DNA from: JBBIQS01 sp037442205
GTDB lineage: Bacteria; Myxococcota; Myxococcia; Myxococcales; UBA5297
DNA: 46,661 nucleotides
Reading direction: 5' to 3'
Assembly: GCA_037442205.1 (NCBI GenBank)
Contig: JBBIQS010000068.1
Span: 1-46,661 of the forward strand
In this document: positions 38,300-46,661 of the stretch, one piece after another
Layout: each line of letters opens with the position of its first letter
Position numbering within the stretch: the stretch's first letter is position 1
Notes under the pieces: generated by a model
Database searches by the model: none
What the model saw: only the letters and a program-made list of their open reading frames with translations
What the model was told of the DNA's origin: nothing
Program-made: the position numbers and the translations under genes

Positions 38300-40738
38300 A
38301 TGCGGTGGGCGGCGGCAGTGCTGGCGGCGGCGTTCTGTGCTGGCTGCAATTGCGGCGGGTCCTCCGGCCCCGACGCCGGCATGACCGCCACCGTCGGCCC
38401 CGAGGGCGGCACCCTCTCGATCGACGGGCTGACGCTGACCTTCCCCTCCGGCGCGCTCTCCAGCCAGACCGAGATCCAGGTTTTCCCCTCGGAGCTGGGC
38501 GCCCCCGAGGTCACCGATCGGGTGCGGATCAGCAAGGTCTACCTGGTCCTGCCCGACACTCTGCAGCTGCTGATCCCGGCGACGGTTTCGATCCAGTACC
38601 TGCCCGAGGACCTGCCGCGCGGGATTCCCGCCCGCTCCTCTGACGTGCGCCGGCTGAGCTTCACCCGCGCCATGGAGCGGCTGAGCTCGATCGCCGTGGA
38701 CAGCGCCGCGCAGGTGGTCAGCGGCGAGACGCTGGCGCTGGGGACCTTCTGGGCGACCGCGCCCGCCGGCCCGCGCCCGGTCACGATCAAGGTGACGCCC
38801 GAGAGCCAGGCCGTCTCTCAGGGAAGCACGGTCCAGTACAGCGCCGAGGTGCGCGACCAGAACGACCGGCTGATGCCGGGCTACCAGGTCGACTGGTCCA
38901 CCAGCGACCCCAGCGCCGCCACCATCGACCAGACCGGCAAGGCCAGCGCAGTGGGGGCCGGGGTGGTGACGGTGACCGCCAAGGCCGGCGCCGCCCAGGG
39001 CAAGGCCACCCTGATGATCGCCAGCACCGATCCCTTCCCGAGCAACTTCGTCTGGGAGAACCCGCTGCCCCAGGGCAACGCGCTGTACGCCGCCAAGGCC
39101 GACGCCACCCGGCTGGCCATCGCCGGCGCCGGGGGGACGCTGATGGTCCAGGACGGTCCAAACTGGACCCCGCTCTACAGCTCGGCGGGGCTGGTGCTGA
39201 CCGACGTCTCGCTCGTGCCGGGGCAGGTGGTGGCGGTCGGCTCGCGCAGTGGCCAGGGCGCGTTGGTCCGCTGGGACGGACAGCATGCAGCCGAGCAGGC
39301 GATCCCCGACACGGCGTTGAAGGGGATCTGGTCCGACGGGACGCTGGGGCTGGCGGCCGGGGACGGGCCCAACGTGGCGCTGCTCGAGGGCGGCGCCTGG
39401 ACCGTCGCGCCCAGCCCGGTGACCGAGCCGCTGCTGGCGGTGGACGGAACCTCGGGCGAGCTGGTGGTGGCCGGGGCGCGCGGGGCGGTCTACCGGCGCC
39501 AGGGAAGCGCCTGGATCGCCCTCAACGACGCCCCGCTGCCGCAGTGGCAGAAGGCGGCGGCGGTACGTGGCCAGCAGGCCTATGCCATCAGCGAGACCTC
39601 GCTGCGCCATTTCGACGGCAGCAGTTGGAGCGTCGTGGCGCTGCCGGCGACCCCGGTGCTGACCTTGGACGCCGTGGCCACGCCAGGGACGGCGGTGGCG
39701 GTCCTCGGGCACGACGCCAGCGGCAAATACTTCGCGCTGGTCGATTCGGGCAGCGGCTTCCTGGCGACCCGGATCGCAGGCGAGGTCCTGCACGGAATCT
39801 GGGGGCGCTCGGCCAGCGATCTCTACGCGGTGGGCGAAGGCGGGGCGCTCTACCACTACGGCGGCGCGCTCTGGAGCAATCTGGTGCAGGGGCTGCGGGG
39901 CGCGGTGGTGGCGGTGGCGGCCTTCGACGGGCCGGAGGTGGTGGCCGCGGTGCGTACCTGTCCCGACTCCGCCTGCACCGCCATCCAGACCGACGTGCTC
40001 CACCGCGGCGCCGACGGCAAGCTGCTGCCGCTGGCGGCGGCCATTGACGGGGAACCCCACGCCATCGCCGGCAGCTCGGCTTCCGACTTCGTGGTTGGCA
40101 CTGCCACCGGCGCCTGGCACTACGATGGGACGAACTTCAGCCAGATCCCGATCATGGCCAGCGACGCCATCTCGGCGGCGGCGCAGTGCGAAGGCGGGCT
40201 CTACCTGGGCGGAACCTCCCTCTTCAAGGGCAGCGCGCTCTCCTACAGCATGCTGTCGGTCGGTTTGAATTCGCCGGTCCAGGCCATCTCCTGTTCCGGG
40301 CAGACGGTATTCGCAGTGGGGAGCGGGACGGTGATCCGCCTGAAAGGCAGTGGCGCCACCCGGCTCGATCCGGCGGCCGACGGGCTGCGGAGCGCGCCGT
40401 GGAAGGCGGTCTTCGTCATGCCGGACGGCCAGGCCTTCGTGGGCGGCGACGCCAGCTACCTGCTGCGCTGGAATGGGGCCAACTTCGAGGCCATCGACCG
40501 GCCGGCCGGGCTGGCGATCGCCAGCCTGCACAGCTTGTGGGGCACCGGCCCCGGCAACATCTGGGGTGCCGGCCTGCTGCAGGACGGCCGCGGCTTCCTG
40601 ATGCGCTTCAACGGCGCCTTCTGGTCGCCGGTGTCCGCCGGCTACGACGGGCCGATGAACGCGGTGTCCGGGCTCAAGTCGGGCGAGCTCTGGGTCGGCG
40701 GCGCGATGGGCACCCTGCTGCACGGAGTCCTGCCTTGA
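38300..40738 (+). CDS. Secreted lipoprotein with Ig-like and beta-propeller domains
   Basis: An 812-residue protein. A signal ends A-G-C (Cys16), so it is likely lipid-anchored. Residues about 28-125 resemble a ZU5/GAIN-like sandwich (V-G-P-E-G-G-T-L-S, then F-P-S-G-A-L-S). Residues about 155-240 are a bacterial Ig-like group 2 domain (V-T-P-E-S-Q-A-V-S-Q-G-S-T-V-Q-Y, V-D-W-S-T-S-D-P, G-V-V-T-V-T-A). The rest is a beta-propeller-like series of repeats with the pattern G-I-W-G/L-W-G ... D/N-L/I-Y/W-A/G-V-G followed by a short W strand, as common in myxobacterial surface proteins. Function unknown. GGAGGCGAC precedes the ATG. Its TGA overlaps the TTG start of the deformylase gene. Confidence 0.85.
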   Translation: MRWAAAVLAAAFCAGCNCGGSSGPDAGMTATVGPEGGTLSIDGLTLTFPSGALSSQTEIQVFPSELGAPEVTDRVRISKVYLVLPDTLQLLIPATVSIQYLPEDLPRGIPARSSDVRRLSFTRAMERLSSIAVDSAAQVVSGETLALGTFWATAPAGPRPVTIKVTPESQAVSQGSTVQYSAEVRDQNDRLMPGYQVDWSTSDPSAATIDQTGKASAVGAGVVTVTAKAGAAQGKATLMIASTDPFPSNFVWENPLPQGNALYAAKADATRLAIAGAGGTLMVQDGPNWTPLYSSAGLVLTDVSLVPGQVVAVGSRSGQGALVRWDGQHAAEQAIPDTALKGIWSDGTLGLAAGDGPNVALLEGGAWTVAPSPVTEPLLAVDGTSGELVVAGARGAVYRRQGSAWIALNDAPLPQWQKAAAVRGQQAYAISETSLRHFDGSSWSVVALPATPVLTLDAVATPGTAVAVLGHDASGKYFALVDSGSGFLATRIAGEVLHGIWGRSASDLYAVGEGGALYHYGGALWSNLVQGLRGAVVAVAAFDGPEVVAAVRTCPDSACTAIQTDVLHRGADGKLLPLAAAIDGEPHAIAGSSASDFVVGTATGAWHYDGTNFSQIPIMASDAISAAAQCEGGLYLGGTSLFKGSALSYSMLSVGLNSPVQAISCSGQTVFAVGSGTVIRLKGSGATRLDPAADGLRSAPWKAVFVMPDGQAFVGGDASYLLRWNGANFEAIDRPAGLAIASLHSLWGTGPGNIWGAGLLQDGRGFLMRFNGAFWSPVSAGYDGPMNAVSGLKSGELWVGGAMGTLLHGVLP

Positions 40739-41391
40739 GGGGTGCGCTGGCGGCGGTCGCGATGGCGGTCGTCGGCTGCGCCGGCCGCGGCGCCGGGCTC
40801 GCCGAGTACCGAGGACAGCTTGCGGGCGAAGGGCCGCTGGAGATCGTGCAGCTGGACCTGGACCGGCCCGATCCCGAGAGCGTGCTGCGCAAGCAGGCCG
40901 CGGCGGTCGACTCTTTGGATCCGGAGATGCCGCAGCTCGTGGCGAGGATGAGCGCGACCCTGGAGAAGAGTGGAGGGGTCGGGCTGGCGGCGCCGCAGGT
41001 GGGAGTCTCGCGGCGGGTGCTGCTGGTGCGGCACGGCACGCGGCCCAAGGGACAGCCGGTGCACGTCGAGGCCTACGTCAATCCGGAGGTTTCGTGGGCC
41101 TCGGCGCAGACCGAGGAGGACTACGAAGCCTGTCTCTCGGTGAGCCGGGGCGGCGGGCTGGTGCCGCGCGCCAAGGCGGTGAGGATCCGCTACCAGCGTC
41201 CGGGGGAAGCAGGCTGGCATGAGCTGGACCTGACGGACTGGGACGCGCGGATCATGCAGCACGAGCTCGACCATCTGGACGGGAAGATGTTCGTCGACCG
41301 GCTGGTCGGCGAGCTGATGTCGATGGAAGAGATGCGCAAGCGGCGCGATGAGAAGCACCGGGCGATGGGATGGCTGCCGCCGGCGCCCTGA
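40735..41391 (+). CDS. Peptide deformylase homologue with lipoprotein signal
   Basis: A 218-residue protein whose core is a complete peptide deformylase: motif 1 G-V-G-L-A-A-P-Q (81-88), motif 2 E-A-C-L-S (131-135, usually E-G-C-L-S) and motif 3 H-E-L-D-H (176-180), so Cys133, His176 and His180 can bind metal and Glu177 can act as base. The family starts near residue 34. Before it comes a hydrophobic segment ending V-V-G-C (Cys15), a lipobox. This would send the enzyme outside the cytoplasm, where no formyl-peptide substrate from the ribosome exists. The start is TTG overlapping the TGA of the preceding lipoprotein, with GGAG seven bases upstream. It may act on other N-formyl or amide substrates. 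Confidence 0.88.
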   Translation: MRGALAAVAMAVVGCAGRGAGLAEYRGQLAGEGPLEIVQLDLDRPDPESVLRKQAAAVDSLDPEMPQLVARMSATLEKSGGVGLAAPQVGVSRRVLLVRHGTRPKGQPVHVEAYVNPEVSWASAQTEEDYEACLSVSRGGGLVPRAKAVRIRYQRPGEAGWHELDLTDWDARIMQHELDHLDGKMFVDRLVGELMSMEEMRKRRDEKHRAMGWLPPAP

Positions 41392-41447
41392 CCCTGATCG
41401 CAGGGAGAGGTCGGTGCGATCGCCGAAGGCCGCGGCGGTCGGTGAAG

Positions 41448-43394
41448 CTACCGCGCCGCCCGGACTAGAGCAGGAAGAGCGCCCGAACCCGAACCTCCGA
41501 GATCCATGAGCAGCTCCCTGCGGAAGCGGGTCAGCTCCTCCTGAGGCAGATCGAGCGCGCGTCCGTGGGCGACCGGATCGCGAAGCTGGACGCGGGCGCG
41601 ATCGACGAAGGAGGCCAGCGTATCGAAGAGCGGGGGCGGGGCGTCGAAAGACGCCTGGAGGAACTCGCCGAACAGGGCGAGCGATGGCTCGCTGCGATGG
41701 GACAGTGCCCGCGAGACCTCTCCCAGCGAAGGCGCCTTGGCCTTGCGGGAGCGGTCGAAGGCCTCGGCGAAGCGGTCGGCGTACTCGACGCGGCCGGGCT
41801 TGAGCTCGCGGGCCGCGCTCTTGAGGAACTGCTCGCGGCGGCTCTCGTCCAGCCAGGCGTCGAAGGGGCGGACCAGGAGCAGGTAGAGCGCGCGCTCGAG
41901 CGCGCCTGAGAACAGCACCGCTACCGCCGCCGGGTGGAGCTCGGTGTAGAGCGCGGTCTGATAGGTGTTCTCGGCGACCAGCAGCGCCTGCCAGAGCGGG
42001 GCCGGGCACTTGGCGGCGGCAGGGCCGAAGGCCTGCTCGAGGACTTCCTGGGCGCGGTCGGCGCTCTCGCGCTCGCGCTCGGCGAGCTCGGCGCCGGCGC
42101 TCTCGGTGCGGGCCTTCTCGACCTCGGCCCTGGCCGCGGCGGCCTCGTGCTCAGCTCGGCCGGCGGTGTGCTCGAGCTGAGCGAGTCTGACCTTGAGCAT
42201 CTGCATTTCGCGCTCGCGCTCGGCGAAGGCCCGGCGGATGGCCTCGGCCTCGGCGCGGGCCGAGTTGATCTCGCTCTGGGCGGCGGTGCGCCAAGCCTGT
42301 CGCGACCGGGCCAGCTCGAGTCCCGAGAGCGCCTCGGGTGACTCCGGGTCGAGGTTGAGCGCCTTCTGGAAATGAGCGGCGGCCTCCTCGTGCCGGCCGG
42401 CGTCGCTGTCGATTCGCCCCAGGTCCACATGGACCATCGCCGCCAGCGGCCCGTCCACCGATTCGCCCAAGGGCACGAGAATCTCCCGGGCCTCATCGGC
42501 GCGACCGAGCATGCGCAGCGCCCGGCCGCGGGTCGCTCTCACCATGACGTCGATCTCGGCAGCGCAAGCCGGAGCGTGGTTCAGCGCAGTCAGCGCCTGC
42601 TCGGCCTTGCCCAGCGCCAGCTCCACTCGCGCCTGGGCCAGCATCGCCACCGCTCCGCCGGGCTCGAAGGCGCGAGCCAGGGCCGCGCGGGCCGCTTGCT
42701 CGTCGCCATGCGAGGCTTCGGAGAGCGCCAGGAATTCGGCAAATCCGATGGGGAGGCGCGAGCGCCGGTCGAGGCCCCTCCACAGCTCGAGCGCCTGGCG
42801 GGTGTCGCCGCCCCAGAAGTGCGCCAGGGCGAGGGCGCCTTCGGCGAGGTCTCGAAGGGCGTCGTCGAGGCTGTGCGAGGAGCGCTCCAGCGCTTGCTGC
42901 GCCTCGACGAGCTTGCCCTGGGCGAGCGAAGTGAGCCCGTACATAAGCGCCGGCGCGCCGCTCGGCTTGAGGCGATAGGCGTGGCTCGCCTGGGCGTGGG
43001 CTGCCTGCTCCCGGCCGATGGCCAGCAGGGCGTGGGCGTAGTGGGAGCTGATGTCAGGATCGTGGCGGTCCTTGGGCGCCACGCTGCCGAAGGCCTGTGC
43101 CGCGGCTTCGTACTCCTGGCGCTGATAGCGGATGATCCCGGCCCGCAGGCTGACCGCGGGGTCGCCTGGCATTGCGGCATGAGCCTGGAAGATCGCCTCC
43201 TCGGCTTCCTGGGTGCGGCCCAGCTTCTCGAGGCAGTCGGCGAGGAGCTTCCAGCCGACGAGGCTGTCCAGCCGAGGCGCCAGCGGGCGCAGGAGCTCGA
43301 CGGCGCGCTCCCGCTGGCCCGATTGGATGAGAGCCGCCGCGGTCGTCAGCTCGGCGTGCAGCTTGCGCGGAGAGGTCTTCTTCTCTTTGGGCAA
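41448..43394 (-). CDS. TPR/coiled-coil protein with C-terminal Rx4H (HEPN-like) motif
   Basis: A 648-residue cytoplasmic protein. Residues about 5-355 are tetratricopeptide-like helical repeats. Residues about 360-440 form a long charged coiled coil rich in Ala, Glu and Arg. The last 200 residues are a helical domain beginning about W-Q-A-L-L-V-A-E-N-T-Y near 465 and ending with a helix that carries R-D-P-V-A-H (Arg605, His610), an R-x4-H pair seen in HEPN domains. The start is TTG with GGAGG seven bases upstream. I do not recognise a named family. It could be a scaffold with a nucleotide- or RNA-related end domain; the HEPN assignment is tentative. It converges on the deformylase gene. Confidence 0.75.
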   Translation of the reverse strand: MPKEKKTSPRKLHAELTTAAALIQSGQRERAVELLRPLAPRLDSLVGWKLLADCLEKLGRTQEAEEAIFQAHAAMPGDPAVSLRAGIIRYQRQEYEAAAQAFGSVAPKDRHDPDISSHYAHALLAIGREQAAHAQASHAYRLKPSGAPALMYGLTSLAQGKLVEAQQALERSSHSLDDALRDLAEGALALAHFWGGDTRQALELWRGLDRRSRLPIGFAEFLALSEASHGDEQAARAALARAFEPGGAVAMLAQARVELALGKAEQALTALNHAPACAAEIDVMVRATRGRALRMLGRADEAREILVPLGESVDGPLAAMVHVDLGRIDSDAGRHEEAAAHFQKALNLDPESPEALSGLELARSRQAWRTAAQSEINSARAEAEAIRRAFAEREREMQMLKVRLAQLEHTAGRAEHEAAAARAEVEKARTESAGAELAERERESADRAQEVLEQAFGPAAAKCPAPLWQALLVAENTYQTALYTELHPAAVAVLFSGALERALYLLLVRPFDAWLDESRREQFLKSAARELKPGRVEYADRFAEAFDRSRKAKAPSLGEVSRALSHRSEPSLALFGEFLQASFDAPPPLFDTLASFVDRARVQLRDPVAHGRALDLPQEELTRFRRELLMDLGGSGSGALPALVRAAR

Positions 43395-43556
43395 GGCAAG
43401 GCCTCCGGGGGAGTGGGCAATCCTACCGCGTCTCTCCGCGGGCGCAGCGCCGATCGGCCGAGGAGCGACCTCCCGCGCCGCGGGTAAATCCCGGGCGCGG
43501 ATTGTCCCGGCCGCCGCCGCGCCTGCAGCTTCTCGAGGGAGGTTCGCGCCCCGCGC

Positions 43557-43576
43557 GCTGCGGAATGTTCCGCAGC
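43557..43576. promoter_or_regulatory. Inverted repeat upstream of the SRPBCC gene
   Basis: Nine-base arms GCTGCGGAA and TTCCGCAGC flank two bases (TG). The site lies about 67 bases before the ATG of the SRPBCC gene in the divergent 249-bp region with the TPR gene. It shares a GGAA...TTCC core with the palindrome before the sulfatase. Confidence 0.45.
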
Positions 43577-43643
43577 CGGCGCCTTGGGACTGCGCGCACC
43601 GGGCGCACGCCCCTTCTCAGAGAAGCCTTTGCGGAGGTGGGGA

Positions 43644-44426
43644 ATGGAGACGGTCCGCGAAGTGAGAGCCGTGCGGCCGAGCTTCCCGTTTGGCAGGCTC
43701 AAGCCGATCGGTCGGGAGCCTGCCGAGCGCTGGCCCGCTCTGGCGGCGGCCTTGGGATTGAGCGCCGGCGGCCTGGCGATGGGGCAACTGGCGCGGCGCC
43801 GCCGTGGCCCTCTGGCCATGCTCTTGAAAGCGGGCGGGCCGCTGCTGGCAGCGAGTTCGCTCGGATACCTGCTCGCCAGGCGCTGGCACCTGCGCTGGGG
43901 AGCCACCGAGGAGGAGATCCGCCGCCCGATGCCCGGCGACGAGCTGGTGCCGCGCGTGCACCTGGAGACCACGCGCGCGGTGACCATCGAGGCGCCGCCG
44001 GAGTCGGTCTTCCCGTGGCTGGTGCAGATGGGCTACCAGCGCGGCGGCTGGTATTCCTACGACCGGCTCGACAACCAGGGCGTGCCCAGCGCCAGCCGCA
44101 TTCTGCCCGAGCTGCAGAACCTCAAGGTCGGCGACCAGCTGGCGCCGATCCCGGGCGGCTTCATCGTCCACGCGCTGGATTCGCCGCGCTCGATGGTGCT
44201 GGTGTCGAAGAGCAAGGAGGGTCGCATCTTCGTGAGCTGGACGTTCCAGGTCGAGCCGATCGGATCAGGGCACTCCCGGTTCATCGAGCGGCTGCGCTGC
44301 CGCTATGAGCTGAGCCCGGCGGGGATGTTCTGGTTCCTGTTCGTCGAGCCGGCGGACTTCATCATGATGCGCAAGCAGATGCTGAACATAAAGCGAAGGG
44401 CCGAGTACGCCTTCGCCAGCGTCTGA
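43644..44426 (+). CDS. SRPBCC/START-like protein with membrane segment
   Basis: A 260-residue protein. Residues about 30-85 hold hydrophobic helices (A-A-L-G-L-S-A-G-G-L and L-L-A-A-S-S-L-G-Y-L-L-A-R-R) that would anchor it in the membrane. From about 105 an SRPBCC-type domain follows: T-I-E-A-P-P-E-S-V-F-P-W-L-V-Q-M, then G-G-W-Y-S-Y-D-R-L-D, L-K-V-G-D-Q-L-A-P and W-T-F-Q-V-E-P, which form the lipid- or polyketide-binding grip fold. The substrate is unknown. GGAGGTG lies just before the ATG, so this start is preferred to upstream TTG 43584. Confidence 0.82.
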   Translation: METVREVRAVRPSFPFGRLKPIGREPAERWPALAAALGLSAGGLAMGQLARRRRGPLAMLLKAGGPLLAASSLGYLLARRWHLRWGATEEEIRRPMPGDELVPRVHLETTRAVTIEAPPESVFPWLVQMGYQRGGWYSYDRLDNQGVPSASRILPELQNLKVGDQLAPIPGGFIVHALDSPRSMVLVSKSKEGRIFVSWTFQVEPIGSGHSRFIERLRCRYELSPAGMFWFLFVEPADFIMMRKQMLNIKRRAEYAFASV

Positions 44427-44447
44427 CGAGGCCGGCTCGGCCGAGCA

Positions 44448-44472
44448 GCAGCGTCCGGTACCGGGGCGCTGC
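44448..44472. terminator. Possible hairpin between convergent genes
   Basis: GCAGCG and CGCTGC form the arms, with an inner CCGGTACCGG palindrome in the loop, 22 bases after the SRPBCC stop. It may end transcription from the left. No T-run follows. The rest of 44427-44708 shows nothing I can assign. Confidence 0.3.
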
Positions 44473-44708
44473 CGAGCATCGAGCGCCCGATTCGCCCCTG
44501 GGAGGTAATGGCCGCGCCGGAGCGGCTCAAGTCGAGAGGATTCTCCAAGGGCAGACCTGCTCAACCTGCTCGACTAGGGACTGCAGGGCGCGCAGGTTTC
44601 TCTTGTGGCTTCTTTCCAGGCCCTCCGCCGGCGGCCGTGGTTGGCCCTGGACGCGCCGCGTCACCGCGATTGGCACTGCAGCCGAAGGCCCGGCCGACAG
44701 GGACGCCG

Positions 44709-46148
44709 TCAGAAGCCGATGACCTCGACCGGAAGGTGCCGATTGACGCTCGTTCCGTCTCCGAGCTGGCCTTGGAAGTTGTACCCCCAGCAGAAGACCT
44801 TCCCGCTGGTCGTCAAGGCACAGTTGTGCCGGCCGTCCCCGCCAATGGAGAGGGACGCCACCCCCGACGACAGGCCGCTCACCGCCGTGGGCACCGGACG
44901 GTCCACGGTAGAGCCATCGCCGATTTCGCCGTCGGAATTGGCGCCCCAGCAGAGGGCGGTGCCGGCGGCGGTGCGGGCGCAGACGCCGTAGCGGGTGGTG
45001 CTGAGATCCGCCACTCCCGACGGCAGGCCCACCACCGGCCCAGGGGAATAGCGGTCGGCGGTCGTTCCATCGCCGAGCATTCCGTACGAGTTGGAACCCC
45101 AGCACCAGGGTGCTCCGCCGGAAGTGAGGGCGCAGGTGAAGGAGCTCGGGCCGGAGGCGACGGCGATCACGTCGGCGGGGAGCCCAGGGATGAGCAATGG
45201 GGTGGGACAGGTCGAATTGTTGTAGTAGCCCCAGCAATAGACGCTGCCGGCTTCGGTCAGCGCGCAGGTCTGCCGGCCAGCCGTGGAGATGGCCTTGACC
45301 CCCGAGGTCGGGCGGAGCACCGGCCCCGGCGAATAGCGGTTGAGGGTGGTCCCGTCGCCGAGCTCACCGAAGGAGTTGGCGCCCCAGCACAGCACGTTGC
45401 CGGCTGCGGTCAGGGCGCAGGCGTGCTCCCGACCCACCGAGATGGCGGTCGCTCCGGACGAGAGGCCGGTGACCGGCGTGGGCACGTTGCGGATCCTCGG
45501 CGTGCCGTCGCCCACGTTCAGCCCCCAGCACAGGACGCCGCCCGAGCGGTTGAGCGCACAGGAGAGAAACCCGCCGGCGGCGATCGCCGTGATCCCTGAG
45601 GTGAGCCCCGTGACCTGGGCCGGAGCGGACTTGTTGATGACGGTGCCGATGCCGAGCTGGCCATTGCCGTTGGCACCCCAGCACAGGACGCCGCCCGAGG
45701 TGGTGAGCAGGCAGGTGTGGTCCTTGCCGGTCGCCACCGCCTGGCCCACCGGGTCGGAGCAGATCCCGGCGGAACAGGTCCCGCTGGCGCAGTCGCTCCC
45801 AGAGTTGCAGCCTCTGCCGTTGACGCACCCGGGGCAGGCGTCGCCGCCGCAATCCTGATCGGTCTCGTTGCCGTTGCGCATCCCGTCGCTACAGGTCGGC
45901 GCCTGGCACAGGCTGCTCGCGCAGATCCGCGACGCGCAATCGCGCTCCGACTCGCAGGACATTCCCGCGGCGCAGGCCGGGCAAGTCCCGCCGCCGCAGT
46001 CCACGTCGGTCTCCGCTCCATTCTGAATTCCGTCGGCGCACAGCGTGCCGGGGCCGCCTGTGACGTCTACCGGGGCGAGGCTGCACGCGGTCAGGGCCAG
46101 GAACACCACCGCGCTCGAATGGCCCCAGCTCGTCTGCATCACTCTCAT
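44709..46148 (-). CDS. RCC1-repeat lipoprotein
   Basis: A 479-residue protein. A lipobox L-T-A-C near residue 22 suggests lipid anchoring. Residues about 35-130 hold two copies of the Cys motif D-G-x-x-N-G-x-E-T-D-x-D-C-G-G followed by C-x-x-C, common in myxobacterial surface proteins. Residues about 135-479 are seven or so RCC1-type repeats of about 50 residues, each with C-A-L-T/N-x-x-G-x-V-L/F/Y-C-W-G-x-N and L-G-D-G-T, which build a beta propeller. Cys residues in each repeat may form disulfides. The function is unknown. ATG at 46148 is used, with ATG 46139 possible. The partial gene upstream ends 46 bp before it and may share a transcript. Confidence 0.87.
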   Translation of the reverse strand: MRVMQTSWGHSSAVVFLALTACSLAPVDVTGGPGTLCADGIQNGAETDVDCGGGTCPACAAGMSCESERDCASRICASSLCQAPTCSDGMRNGNETDQDCGGDACPGCVNGRGCNSGSDCASGTCSAGICSDPVGQAVATGKDHTCLLTTSGGVLCWGANGNGQLGIGTVINKSAPAQVTGLTSGITAIAAGGFLSCALNRSGGVLCWGLNVGDGTPRIRNVPTPVTGLSSGATAISVGREHACALTAAGNVLCWGANSFGELGDGTTLNRYSPGPVLRPTSGVKAISTAGRQTCALTEAGSVYCWGYYNNSTCPTPLLIPGLPADVIAVASGPSSFTCALTSGGAPWCWGSNSYGMLGDGTTADRYSPGPVVGLPSGVADLSTTRYGVCARTAAGTALCWGANSDGEIGDGSTVDRPVPTAVSGLSSGVASLSIGGDGRHNCALTTSGKVFCWGYNFQGQLGDGTSVNRHLPVEVIGF

Positions 46149-46194
46149 CCTCGTGCCGCAGCCGCCTGCCCGGCCGGACTTGCCATCCCAGCCG

Positions 46195-46661
46195 TCAGGG
46201 CTGGGGCGTCTCCAGGCGCTTGTCCTTCAGCGGCCCCGTCGCCGCCTCGAGGGAGGCGGAGAAGAGGCTCATCGGCCGCAGGCGCTTGAACCTCTCGAAG
46301 GCCTCGAGCGCCTCGTCCTTTCGCCCGAGGGCGACCAGGGCGAGCACCTGCAGCGCGTCGGCCTCCTCCACGAACTGCCCGCCGCGGTACTGCGCGCGAT
46401 GGCGCTCCAGGACCTCCAATGCCTCCTGGGGCTGGCCTCGCTGCAGGGCGGTCCGGGCGGTGGTGACCAGGGCGCTCTCGGCAAGGCTTCCGGTGGGCCG
46501 CTCGGCTGCGCTCGCCGGCTGGGCTTGGGGCGTCGGCGGCTGGCTTCCCCTCGCGCTCCTGCCGCTCGGCGCCGGCCGGGCGGGAGCGGGTGGGGCGGCG
46601 GGCGGCGGGAATTCGGCCGGCGGTGCTTGGACCGGCAATGGCGCCGGAGACGGAACGGCCG
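46195..46661 (-). CDS. Pro-rich protein with TPR-like C-terminus, 5' part outside window
   Basis: The frame is open to the end of the window, so this is the C-terminal 154 or so residues of a longer protein. The visible part begins with a Pro/Ala-rich linker (to about 60) and ends with a helical repeat of the form A-L-Q-R-G-Q-P-Q-E-A-L-E-V-L-E-R-H and A-L-V-A-L-G-R-K-D-E-A-L-E-A-F-E-R-F. This tail is typical of myxobacterial proteins that join a FecR-like or anti-sigma N-terminal region to a linker and TPR-like end; since the N-terminus is missing the role cannot be set. No stop or start error is seen. Confidence 0.7.
   Translation of the reverse strand, partial: AVPSPAPLPVQAPPAEFPPPAAPPAPARPAPSGRSARGSQPPTPQAQPASAAERPTGSLAESALVTTARTALQRGQPQEALEVLERHRAQYRGGQFVEEADALQVLALVALGRKDEALEAFERFKRLRPMSLFSASLEAATGPLKDKRLETPQP

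Overview
The window is very GC-rich, with a strong G/C bias at third codon positions and several TTG or GTG starts that have good ribosome binding sites. It most resembles a chromosome segment of a myxobacterium (Myxococcota, former Deltaproteobacteria). The evidence is a MYXO-CTERM-type sorting tail on a von Willebrand A protein (36849-38135), a PilZ protein of the type common in myxobacteria, many secreted or lipoprotein repeat proteins (FG-GAP-like, beta-propeller, RCC1) and paired DG..NG.ETD.DCGG cysteine motifs. I see no phage, insertion sequence, CRISPR array, rRNA or tRNA.

Layout. 1-5.7 kb: the end of an FG-GAP-like repeat protein, an alpha/beta hydrolase with an Asp nucleophile, a degenerate gene fragment, a tetraheme cytochrome fused to a DUF1566/Lcl-like domain, an EamA exporter, a DUF362 protein and a Cys-rich lipoprotein. 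5.8-9.2 kb: an AtoE-type short-chain fatty acid transporter and a squalene-hopene cyclase homologue with a signal peptide. 9.3-16 kb: a three-gene heavy-metal-type RND efflux operon whose periplasmic adaptor is two complete adaptors in tandem in one chain. 16.3-18.8 kb: an exported type I arylsulfatase, preceded by a perfect 17-bp palindrome and followed by a strong hairpin. 19.1-27 kb: a glyoxylate-shunt cluster, made of a single polypeptide joining malate synthase, isocitrate lyase and a hemerythrin-like domain, a divergent DUF3160 gene, and aceK. 27-31.7 kb (minus strand): an SDR reductase, coaE, a periplasmic protein and a membrane-anchored gluzincin with a helical-repeat tail, probably one operon. 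31.8-38.1 kb: PilZ, a membrane protein, a YyaL/DUF255 thioredoxin-fold protein, a GT4 glycosyltransferase, a CBS-pair protein and the VWA MYXO-CTERM protein. 38.3-46.7 kb: a beta-propeller lipoprotein coupled to a peptide deformylase that itself starts with a lipoprotein signal, a TPR/coiled-coil protein with an Rx4H motif, an SRPBCC protein, an RCC1 lipoprotein and a truncated Pro-rich/TPR protein.

How genes work together. The clearest functional units are the RND pump (outer membrane channel, tandem adaptor, inner membrane pump) and the glyoxylate cluster. In the latter, AceK would switch isocitrate dehydrogenase so that isocitrate flows into the fused lyase-synthase. The nearby short-chain fatty acid transporter would fit growth on acetate or fatty acids, but that link is inference. 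The most unusual items are the malate synthase-isocitrate lyase-hemerythrin fusion, the tandem adaptor, the exported cyclase lacking usual catalytic neighbours, and the lipoprotein-type peptide deformylase.
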